Below, piece after piece: positions 1-5,131 of a stretch of DNA of 5,183 nucleotides. This DNA is from Chloroflexia bacterium (GTDB taxonomy: Bacteria; Chloroflexota; Chloroflexia; Thermomicrobiales; UBA6265): positions 1 through 5,183 of the forward strand of contig JACCUV010000182.1 in assembly GCA_013698495.1 (NCBI GenBank), in the 5' to 3' direction. The position numbers and the translations under genes were made by a program. Each line of letters starts with the position of its first letter. Position 1 is the first letter of the stretch. The notes below the pieces were generated by a model. It saw only the letters and a program-made list of their open reading frames with translations. It did no database searches and had not been told where the DNA came from.

Positions 1-774
1 ATCCGGACTGGAGCAAATGCAACCGGGGTTGCCGCCACGGGGACGGCCGGGGCGGGGACGCTCCGACTGGAGAATGGGCAGGAACTGCCATTCGATGCGC
101 TGCTGGTTGCGACAGGCCGGTCGCCACGCACGCAGGGTCTCGGACTGGAGGCCGCCGGCATCGACACCGACGACGGCGACCATATCGTGGTGGACAATCA
201 CCTGCAAACCACCAATCCGTGGGTATGGGCTGCCGGGGACGTAACGGGTCGGTCGCACCATACTCACACGGCGGGCGTGCATGGAAGCCTGGCGGCGAGC
301 AATGCCATCCTCGGGCTCAAACGCTCGATCAATACGGCTGCCGTGCCCCGCGTGACCTTCACGTCGCCGGAACTCGCGGCGGTGGGAGCGAGTACCGATT
401 CTGTAAAGGCGCCGGCTGGTGGCCAGGTGATCAACTGGAGGCATGCGGAGCTTGATCGAGCGGTAACCCAAAATGAGCGGTCTGGAGTGACCAGGCTGGT
501 CCTCGACCGCAAGGGCAGGATCGTCGGCGCCACCGTGGTGGGCCCACGCGCCGGGGAAACGCTCGGCGAGCTTTCGTTGGCGATCCACCACGGCATGCGA
601 ACCCGAGACCTGGCGTCGGTCACGCACGCCTATCCCACCTACAACGATGCCGTGTGGAACGCGACAGTCCGCGATGCCCGAAAGTCGCTCTCCTCCGGAA
701 TGACGGGCAGGGCGATCGGACTCTTGCGCGGCGTCCGCCGGCTATGGGTGCGGTGGCGTCAGGCAAGGCGCTGA
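1..774 (+). CDS. FAD/NAD(P)-dependent disulfide-oxidoreductase family protein, mercuric-reductase-like (5' partial)
   Basis: The frame is open from base 1 to the TGA at 772-774 (257 codons), so the N-terminal FAD-binding part and the CxxxxC redox pair, if present, lie outside the window. Visible in order: the end of the NAD-binding domain with DALLVATGRSPRT (codons 36-48), the FAD-contact motif VWAAGDVTG (about codons 75-83), and the dimerisation domain from AVPRVTFTSPELAAVG (about codon 114) to THAYPTYND (about codons 208-216). Known for the family: soluble cytoplasmic flavoproteins (lipoamide dehydrogenase, mercuric reductase and relatives) that move electrons from NAD(P)H through FAD and a disulfide. 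At the site where lipoamide dehydrogenases have HxHPTxSE this protein has HAYPTYND, so the usual catalytic His is Tyr and Glu is Asp. This argues against true lipoamide dehydrogenase and fits the 'mercuric reductase-like' group of unknown substrate. The C-terminus ends in a basic tail (VRRLWVRWRQARR). The family call is secure; the substrate is not known. Confidence 0.93.
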   Translation: MRTGANATGVAATGTAGAGTLRLENGQELPFDALLVATGRSPRTQGLGLEAAGIDTDDGDHIVVDNHLQTTNPWVWAAGDVTGRSHHTHTAGVHGSLAASNAILGLKRSINTAAVPRVTFTSPELAAVGASTDSVKAPAGGQVINWRHAELDRAVTQNERSGVTRLVLDRKGRIVGATVVGPRAGETLGELSLAIHHGMRTRDLASVTHAYPTYNDAVWNATVRDARKSLSSGMTGRAIGLLRGVRRLWVRWRQARR

Positions 775-954
775 CACACACCGCCAAAGGTGCTCCCCTA
801 GCGAATATTCGATCGGCTCATCAGACTGCGTGAGAGGCACGGAATCTGTCCCCATGCTGATCGCTGCGCACTCAAGCGTTCCAGTGCCATGACCATTGCG
901 ACAAGGGGAGTCGGCTCCTGTCTTTACGCTACGTGAGCACTGTCAACTTCCGGG

Positions 955-960
955 AAGGAA
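955..960 (+). promoter_or_regulatory. Ribosome binding site of the truncated Tat gene
   Basis: AAGGAA is preceded by GGG and sits six bases before the ATG at 967. It is a strong Shine-Dalgarno match, and it fixes the start of the short exported frame. It also shows that the translation-start region of this locus is undamaged even though the gene body is missing. Confidence 0.65.
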
Positions 961-966
961 ACGTTC

Positions 967-1194
967 ATGCCTGACCAATGCGCTGGAGACATACGGATAT
1001 TCTCACGCCGCCAGACCCTCCACCTGGGTTTGGGGTGGGCGGCGGGTCTGACGCTGGGAGGAACGTTCCAAACCTCTCTTTCGCAGACGCCAGTCGCCTC
1101 GCCGGCACGTGGTGCAACCTATGCTCACCCGGAGATGCTGATCGACGCCGACCGCCTGGCAGGGTTCCGAAGCGATCCGGCGTTGAGCCAGTAA
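967..1194 (+). pseudogene. Truncated Tat-exported rhodanese-like sulfurtransferase (signal peptide plus start of mature domain)
   Basis: This is a 75-codon frame with ATG at 967 and TAA at 1192-1194. AAGGAA at 955-960 lies six bases upstream and supports this start. Residues 13-19 (SRRQTLH) form a twin-arginine motif, followed by a hydrophobic, Gly-rich core (LGLGWAAGLTLGG) and a Pro/Ala-rich stretch (TPVASPARGA) typical of a Tat signal and linker. The next residues, YAHPEMLIDADRLAGFRSDPA, resemble the start of exported thiosulfate sulfurtransferases (YAHPEVLVDTDWL-like), which normally continue to roughly 280-300 residues with a catalytic Cys loop. Here the frame stops after about 25 mature residues. 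I could not find the rest of a rhodanese domain in any forward frame downstream, so this looks like a deletion remnant rather than a single frameshift. A terminator-like hairpin follows 40 bases after the stop. The alternative is a genuine small exported protein. The Tat signal is clear; the sulfurtransferase link is by recalled resemblance only. Confidence 0.6.
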
Positions 1195-1710
1195 GTCAAC
1201 CGCGAACACCTTCCGAGCCACGTGGGGTGGCGAGGCAAACCGGGGAGCATGCTTCCCGGTTTTGCCATTGCCGGCCGGTGACAACCCGCACACTCGCTCG
1301 CAAATTTCCCAGGGCTTCGGGGAAGCGATTTCGTTGGATTGATCCATGTTGGCGCTGTGGACAGCCTCGGCCAGAAATCCGTATCGGGCGATGCTGGCTA
1401 TCTGGCCATGCTCAATGGTGAATGCAGAGGCCACGAACTGGCTGCCGGTTTCGGCGGCGGTTTCCGGATCGCGCCAGACCGCCTGTTGCTCAACGACGAC
1501 GGTGTCGCCGTCGCGGAACCAGCGCGTTGGCGTGATCGCGATGTTGGCGCGGGCCACCCACTCATCGAGCAAGTGCTTGCCCTCGCCCGATCCACGAGGT
1601 CCGCCAATCCGCACATTCTCGGTGGCGAGTTCAAGGAGGGCTTGCACGTTGCGGTCGTTCAGGTGACGGTGAAACGCCTTCACGATGGCGACTGCGTCTG
1701 GTGTACACAT
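1003..1710 (-). CDS. SnoaL-like / NTF2-fold protein with unusual open C-terminal extension
   Basis: ATG at 1710-1708 is chosen because AAAGGAA (1722-1716) sits five bases upstream; the frame is open further upstream, but that part (from 1809) reads as noise. Residues 1-120 have the pattern of the SnoaL-like / NTF2 superfamily: an N-terminal helix (AVAIVKAFHRHLNDRNVQAL), then LATENVRIGGPRGSGEGKH, then strands VVVEQQAVWRDPETA and ASAFTIEHGQIASIARYGFL, ending near residue 120. Known for the fold: small alpha+beta barrels of about 110-140 residues that act as ketosteroid-isomerase-like or polyketide-cyclase-like enzymes, or only bind ligands. No catalytic residues can be assigned here and the substrate is unknown. 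The frame has no stop after the domain and continues 113 more codons through the hairpin at 1234-1266 and antisense to the truncated Tat gene, ending with TGA at 1005-1003. That tail (Cys/Arg/Pro-rich, no recognisable domain) is probably not functional protein. The biologically meaningful part is about 1345-1710. Confidence 0.72.
   Translation of the reverse strand: MCTPDAVAIVKAFHRHLNDRNVQALLELATENVRIGGPRGSGEGKHLLDEWVARANIAITPTRWFRDGDTVVVEQQAVWRDPETAAETGSQFVASAFTIEHGQIASIARYGFLAEAVHSANMDQSNEIASPKPWEICERVCGLSPAGNGKTGKHAPRFASPPHVARKVFAVDLLAQRRIASEPCQAVGVDQHLRVSIGCTTCRRGDWRLRKRGLERSSQRQTRRPPQTQVEGLAA
1234..1266. terminator. Intrinsic, probably bidirectional terminator hairpin
   Basis: Read on the plus strand, GGCAAACCGGG (1234-1244) pairs with CCCGGTTTTGCC (1255-1266) with one bulged T. 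The stem can extend by a wobble and an A-T pair, leaving a GCATGC loop. The GC-rich core is preceded by AAA and followed by TTTT, so the A and T tracts pair at the stem base and the hairpin could end transcription from either side. It lies 40 bases past the stop of the truncated Tat gene on the plus strand. On the minus strand it lies inside the extended frame of the SnoaL-like gene, well past the end of its recognisable domain. The U-tract is short (four), so the termination role is likely but not certain. Confidence 0.6.
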
Positions 1711-1715
1711 GGATG

Positions 1716-1722
1716 TTCCTTT
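1716..1722 (-). promoter_or_regulatory. Ribosome binding site of the SnoaL-like gene
   Basis: On the minus strand AAAGGAA is followed by CATCC and then ATG at 1710. The spacing of five bases is good and decides the start at residue 34 of the longer open frame rather than a start near 1809. Confidence 0.7.
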
Positions 1723-1817
1723 GTGAGGCGGCCAGATGGAACGCTCCAAAAGCATCCCGCATGGAGCGGGGCAATGACCTGACCCGTCAATCAGTCTGTT
1801 TACCGCCAACCGTGTGG

Positions 1818-1845
1818 TTGACTACACTACTGTGGCGTACATAAG
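1818..1845 (+). promoter_or_regulatory. Candidate sigma-70-type promoter for map
   Basis: TTGACT (1818-1823; five of six to TTGACA) is followed after 16 bases by CATAAG (1840-1845; four of six to TATAAT). It points towards map and would give a leader of roughly 115 bases that contains the dispersed repeat at 1879-1924. No competing match as good was seen between here and the map start. This is a motif reading only, in a phylum whose promoters I cannot verify. Confidence 0.4.
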
Positions 1846-1878
1846 GTTTGACGCGGCGACCACGGCGATAGGAGTCCC

Positions 1879-1924
1879 AAACATTCCTCCTCCCTTCGAC
1901 GACGCTCTGGACCGGAATGACAAC
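1879..1924 (+). repeat. Dispersed repeat, short copy, in the map leader
   Basis: These 46 bases match the reverse complement of 4975-5020 at 38 positions by my hand alignment; the last 42 bases match at 37. The conserved core includes ACGCTCTGG (1902-1910) and CCGGAATGACAAC (1912-1924). The copy has short inverted ends, CATTCC (1882-1887) and GGAATG (1914-1919). The left end, ATTCCTCCT, also resembles the far end of the longer copy, so this may be an internally deleted version of the 113-bp element at 4978-5090. It lies between the candidate promoter and the ribosome binding site of map, so it would be transcribed as part of the leader. Confidence 0.75.
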
Positions 1925-1968
1925 TGGCGGCGGTCGCACACGATGGTTGCCGACGGAGCACCTTGCCT

Positions 1969-2709
1969 ATGATCGTCACCCGGCCCGATGAATTGAGCGG
2001 TTTGCAACGAGCGAACCGGGCCACGACCCGCCTCCTTCGCGAACTGGAAGCACTGGCCAAACCCGGCATGACGACGAAGGCGCTCGACGATTACGCGCGA
2101 ACGTATATCCGTAAACTCGGTGGCGAGCCCGTGTTCGAAACCCAGAACGGGTTTCCGGGGGCGATCAACACCAACCGCAACGACATTGTGGTCCACGGCA
2201 TCCCGGGCGACGAACTGCTCGAAACCGGCGACGTCCTGACGATCGATGCCGGGATGTTGCTCGGCGGATTCGCGGGCGACGCGGCGGTCACGTTCACGAT
2301 CGGACCGCCGTCACCGGCGCAGCGGGCCCTGATGGACGCGACCTGGCTAGCAATGACGACGGCGATCGAAGCCGCCAGGACCGGCAACACGGTGGGCGAC
2401 GTGAGCTGGGCGATGCAGTCGGTGGCGGAAGCACATGGCTACAACGTGGCTCGGGGGTTTTGCGGTCACGGTCTGGGTCGACGCTGTTGGGAAGATCCCC
2501 AGGTGCCATTCGCCGGCCAGGCGGGAACCGGCCCCAAACTTGTCGAAGGCATGGTCATCACGGTCGAGCCGGTCGTGGTCGAGGGCGCAAAGGAGTTCTA
2601 CATGGCCAACCGGTGGGAGGCGCGCACCCGCGACGGCTCGATGGTGGCCCAGTTCGAGCGGGCGGTGATGGTGACATCGAGTGGTGGAGTGATTCTCAGC
2701 GGGGATTAG
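1969..2709 (+). CDS. map: Methionine aminopeptidase, type I
   Basis: Removes the initiator methionine from new cytoplasmic proteins, using a two-metal site in a pita-bread fold. From ATG 1969 the protein is 246 residues, the usual size of the bacterial short form without an N-terminal zinc domain. Metal ligands are visible as D93 (TIDAG), D104 (FAGDAAVTF), H167 (CGHGLG), E200 (VITVEPVV) and E230 (AQFERAV). H76 in VVHGIP matches the conserved substrate-site His79 of the E. coli enzyme. Position 174 is Trp (GLGRRCWEDPQVP), where E. coli and most homologues I recall have His178. GGAG at 1955-1958 is ten bases from the ATG; a TTG at 1963 is only four bases away and would add two residues, so it is less likely. 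The gene has its own candidate promoter with a repeat in the leader. It ends overlapping the stop of the convergent GNAT gene. It is not in the common secY-adk-map ribosomal context, so it may be a second map copy. Confidence 0.95.
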   Translation: MIVTRPDELSGLQRANRATTRLLRELEALAKPGMTTKALDDYARTYIRKLGGEPVFETQNGFPGAINTNRNDIVVHGIPGDELLETGDVLTIDAGMLLGGFAGDAAVTFTIGPPSPAQRALMDATWLAMTTAIEAARTGNTVGDVSWAMQSVAEAHGYNVARGFCGHGLGRRCWEDPQVPFAGQAGTGPKLVEGMVITVEPVVVEGAKEFYMANRWEARTRDGSMVAQFERAVMVTSSGGVILSGD

Positions 2710-3284
2710 CGATTTCCGGAATCTCCTCGTGGAAGTGGCCGCTCTTCCTGAGGGCCAATGTCGGCGAGTTCAAGGCGCCAGACATTGCACCGCATGTAAT
2801 TTCCAACCGGGTACTCAAATTCGTCCACATCGGTCAACGAAAACCCGGTCTTCCGGCAGATCGCGTTCGAGGCGACATTGTCAATGGGTGGGAAGGCATA
2901 CAGGTAGCGGCGCATGCCCTCGGACCGCGCCCGCGCGACTAACAGCCGGGTCGCCTCGGTCGCGATGCCTTGACCCTGGTGTTCCGCAAAAACGGACCAA
3001 CCGGTTTCATAGACCATTTGGCCCTGCCACTCGCGATCCCAGTAGCCGACGCCACCGACGGTGTCGCCGTCGGGATCAAGCACGATGCGAAACATCCGGC
3101 CGGTCCCCGATTCGGCGACCCCGAGGTAGCGTTTGTGGCGATTGATGAGCTGCTCTTCGGTCTCAGGCCCGCCCAGGTGTGCAGTCATCTCGGGCGCGTT
3201 GTTGCGACGCAGCAAGTCGAGAAACGCGTCTGCGTCCGCCCACGGTTCGATTCGTATGGGCACAGGCTCCACGGGCTCAGGCAT
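2706..3284 (-). CDS. GNAT-family N-acetyltransferase
   Basis: A 192-residue cytoplasmic protein of the acetyl-CoA-dependent GNAT superfamily, closest in style to the RimJ/RimL-like Acetyltransf_3 group. The acetyl-CoA pyrophosphate-binding loop is QGQGIA (residues 103-108), after the strand YETGWSVFAEH. The second signature, NVASNAICRKTGF (136-148), matches the N-x-x-S-N...K-x-G-F pattern at the end of the fold. The N-terminal stretch NNAPEMTAHLGGPETEEQL (29-46) is shared, as I recall, with a widespread set of uncharacterised GNATs. The acceptor cannot be predicted. ATG at 3284-3282 is preferred because GAGG (3296-3293) is eight bases upstream; a GTG at 3293 would add three residues but overlaps that site. 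It is downstream of glnA on the same strand with 137 bases between, and its TAA (2708-2706) overlaps the map stop codon. The last 20 or so residues (GPQEERPLPRGDSGNR) look like a disordered tail. Confidence 0.92.
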   Translation of the reverse strand: MPEPVEPVPIRIEPWADADAFLDLLRRNNAPEMTAHLGGPETEEQLINRHKRYLGVAESGTGRMFRIVLDPDGDTVGGVGYWDREWQGQMVYETGWSVFAEHQGQGIATEATRLLVARARSEGMRRYLYAFPPIDNVASNAICRKTGFSLTDVDEFEYPVGNYMRCNVWRLELADIGPQEERPLPRGDSGNR

Positions 3285-3333
3285 TTCCTCCACCTCGTAG
3301 CGATGACGTGGCCGACGTCTTCATGGAAACCGC

Positions 3334-3397
3334 GGGAGGGCATACGCGGGCCAGGCCGTGGTTGTCCAGTTTCGGTTTATGGCCCGCCAGCCCTCCC
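3334..3397. terminator. Large imperfect hairpin between glnA and the GNAT gene
   Basis: GGGAGGGC (3334-3341) pairs with GCCCTCCC (3390-3397). After an internal loop of six and four bases, GGGCCA (3348-3353) pairs with TGGCCC (3380-3385). This leaves a 26-base apical loop. It starts 25 bases past the glnA stop in the direction of glnA transcription. There is no T-tract on either side, so it may be a weak or factor-dependent terminator, a 3'-end stabiliser of the glnA mRNA, or an attenuator before the GNAT gene. The pairing is clear; the function is inferred. Confidence 0.45.
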
Positions 3398-3421
3398 CTA
3401 CGAGTTGCTATTGCCGGCGGT

Positions 3422-4810
3422 CTAATAGATCTCCAGGTAGCGATCGCGTTCCCATTCGGTGACGACCTTGCGGAACTCGTCCCACTCGGCGCTTTGGGCC
3501 TCGATCAGGCGGTCGGAGACATGATCGCCGAGCGCGGCGCGGAGAACGTCGTCCTTCCGGAACTCTTCGACCGCTTCGCCGAGTGTCGCCGGCAGGGTCG
3601 GGATGTTGCGGCGCCTGAGGTCCTCATCGGTAAAGTGATAGAGGTTTTCCTCGATCGGGTCTTCGAGCGGCAACTCGTTGATGATGCCGTCCATGCCGGC
3701 GGCGAGCATCGCGGTGAAGGCGAGATACGGGTTGCAGGAAGGATCGGGACAGCGCAGCTCAATCCGCGTGGCGTTGAGGTTGCCGCCGCGAATGGCGGGC
3801 ACGCGGATCAGCGCCGAACGGTTGGTGCGGGCCCAGGCGACGTAGACCGGAGCCTCGAAACCCGGCACGAGCCGGCGATAGGAGTTGACCAACGGCGCAA
3901 TCACGGCGGCGAGCCCGCGGGCGTGCTTGAGTTGACCGGCGATGAAGTGCTTCGCGACCTTGGAAAGCCCGTACGGATCGCTTTCGTCGACAAACGCGTT
4001 CTTGCCCGTGCCCGGTTCGATGAAACCAAAGCTCTGGTGGACGTGCATACCGGAACCGTTGATTCCGGCGAGCGGCTTCGGCATGAAGGTGGCGTGCAAA
4101 CCATGCTTCTGGGCGATCGCCTTGAGCACGTACTTGAAGGAGACGGCGCGGTCGGCGGTCGGGATCGCCGGCCCATACTCAAAGTCGATTTCGTGCTGAC
4201 CGATCGCGACTTCGTGGTGGCTGGCCTCGACCTCAATTCCCATCTCGTCAAGGGCGAGGACCATGTCCTTGCGCACGGTCGAGGCGAGGTCGGTGGAGAG
4301 ATCGAAGTAGCCGCCGCGATCGTGCGGGAGCGGTTTGATCTCCCCGCCTTCGGTCTCGAACAGGAAGAATTCGAGTTCGGGGCCGACGTTGTAGGTGTAG
4401 CCGAGTTCGGCCAGCTTTTCGAGTTGCTTGTAGAGCACTCCGCGCGGATCACCGGCGAACGGATCACCATTTGGAGTGTGCACCCAGCAGATGACGCGGG
4501 CGGTCGTGAACTCGCCGCGCTCCCAGGGGATGATCGCGAAGGTCGAGAGATCGACTTCGAGGTACATGTCGGACTCGGCGATGCGCAGGAAGCCATTGAT
4601 CGAGGAGCCGTCGATCCACTGCCCGCCATCGACAATGTGATCGAAGATTTTGGCCGGGACGGTGACGCTCTTGACGATGCCCATGACATCGGTGAACTGG
4701 AGGTTGATGAACTTGACGCCTTCGGCTTCGATGATGGCGTAGATTTCTTCGGGTGTTGGACCGGTCCCCAGTAGTGCGCTTCGATCGATCGCAGATGGCT
4801 CCTCAGTCAC
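3422..4810 (-). CDS. glnA: Glutamine synthetase type I (alpha subclass)
   Basis: ATP-dependent ligation of ammonia to glutamate, the entry point of nitrogen assimilation; type I enzymes are cytoplasmic dodecamers. The 462 residues contain an N-terminal beta-grasp domain with DGSSINGF (67-74) and the catalytic domain. Metal and substrate motifs: GPELEFFLF (E145, E147), HHEVAIGQHEID (E200, E207), NGSGMHVH (H256), NSYRRLVPGFEAPV (E319 in the flap) and RIELRCPDPSCNPY (E351). R76 in GFLRIAESDMY aligns with Arg62 of the Bacillus subtilis enzyme, the residue tied to glutamine feedback inhibition. The 25-residue insertion of the beta subclass is absent, and the segment at the adenylylation site reads ENLYHFTDEDL rather than NLYDLPPEE, so control by adenylylation is unlikely. 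The start is GTG at 4810 with GGGAG (4825-4821) ten bases upstream; this gives about 14 extra N-terminal residues relative to B. subtilis. The end is TAG at 3424-3422. No clear promoter was identified; TTGGCG-17-ATACAT just upstream is too weak and too close to rely on. Confidence 0.97.
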   Translation of the reverse strand: MTEEPSAIDRSALLGTGPTPEEIYAIIEAEGVKFINLQFTDVMGIVKSVTVPAKIFDHIVDGGQWIDGSSINGFLRIAESDMYLEVDLSTFAIIPWERGEFTTARVICWVHTPNGDPFAGDPRGVLYKQLEKLAELGYTYNVGPELEFFLFETEGGEIKPLPHDRGGYFDLSTDLASTVRKDMVLALDEMGIEVEASHHEVAIGQHEIDFEYGPAIPTADRAVSFKYVLKAIAQKHGLHATFMPKPLAGINGSGMHVHQSFGFIEPGTGKNAFVDESDPYGLSKVAKHFIAGQLKHARGLAAVIAPLVNSYRRLVPGFEAPVYVAWARTNRSALIRVPAIRGGNLNATRIELRCPDPSCNPYLAFTAMLAAGMDGIINELPLEDPIEENLYHFTDEDLRRRNIPTLPATLGEAVEEFRKDDVLRAALGDHVSDRLIEAQSAEWDEFRKVVTEWERDRYLEIY

Positions 4811-4977
4811 GTTTGATGCTCTCCCGCCGGTATGTATTCCCCGATTGACCCATACGCCAACCGCGCAAAGTGAACCTGATAGAGCCTACCGCAAAGGCGG
4901 AGGGTGGGGCATCGTGCAACGTGATGAAGTTCACGCGTCGCCTTTGGGCATCCTGCACAGTTTGGTGGTTTCCTGTT

Positions 4978-5090
4978 GTCATTCCGGACCAGAGCGTTGT
5001 CGAAAGAAGGAAGAATCTCCGGTCCTGGTTTCCGCGGGACCCATGCGCCCAGCAGCGCCCCGGTGGTCGTTCCGACGCAGGAGGAATGAC
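4978..5090 (-). repeat. MITE-like dispersed repeat, 113 bp, inverted ends
   Basis: The element begins with GTCATTCC (4978-4985) and ends with GGAATGAC (5083-5090), a perfect 8-bp inverted end pair. Its left portion, 4975-5020 read on the minus strand, matches the short copy at 1879-1924. No transposase is encoded within it, and no obvious target duplication is seen: TGTT lies to the left and GATA to the right. Short repeats with similar GTCATTC...GAATGAC ends and AGATTCTTC-type interiors occur in many copies in some bacterial genomes, as I recall. This looks like one such non-autonomous family. It lies about 170 bases upstream of glnA. Confidence 0.7.
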
Positions 5091-5097
5091 GATAACG

Positions 5098-5131
5098 GCG
5101 AACGCCGGGACCGTTCGATCCCGGCGTTCGC
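5098..5131. terminator. Perfect 13-bp stem hairpin
   Basis: GCGAACGCCGGGA (5098-5110) is exactly complementary to TCCCGGCGTTCGC (5119-5131), with the 8-base loop CCGTTCGA. There is no T-tract on the plus side (GTGCGT follows) and only CGTTATCGT on the minus side. The strength of the stem and its intergenic position suggest a terminator for a gene beyond the right edge. It starts only seven bases from the end of the repeat, so it could instead be part of a larger mobile unit. Confidence 0.5.

Noticed and set aside
692..704. TCCGGAATGAC-like match to the dispersed repeat inside the flavoprotein gene
   Set aside because: Only about ten bases match, with no extension on either side, and they encode ordinary residues (SSGMTG). 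This is a chance match.
896..930. Promoter TTGCGA ... TACGCT before the truncated Tat gene
   Set aside because: The two boxes are 23 bases apart and each matches only about half of the consensus, so this is not a usable promoter call.
978..1421. Alternative plus-strand frame of 147 codons as a frameshifted continuation of the Tat sulfurtransferase
   Set aside because: I read the frames after 1190 for rhodanese features (a catalytic Cys loop, GHIPGA-like segments) and saw none. The frame crosses the hairpin and then the antisense of the SnoaL-like gene.
1711..1809. N-terminal extension of the SnoaL-like frame starting at 1809
   Set aside because: A strong ribosome binding site directly precedes the ATG at 1710, the extra residues do not resemble the family, and the segment contains a small hairpin (1756-1770) and spacer sequence.
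3179..4774. A 531-codon plus-strand open frame covering most of the glnA region
   Set aside because: It is the exact antisense of glnA, whose translation matches every glutamine synthetase signature. The plus-strand frame is open because of GC-rich codon use and its translation (repeated VEV, GGE, DDA segments) has no recognisable domain.
5098..5131. Possible tRNA T-arm because of the string GTTCGATCCC
   Set aside because: The flanking bases do not pair as a 5-bp T stem with a 7-base loop. The string is instead part of a perfect 13-bp hairpin, and no acceptor, D or anticodon arms are present.
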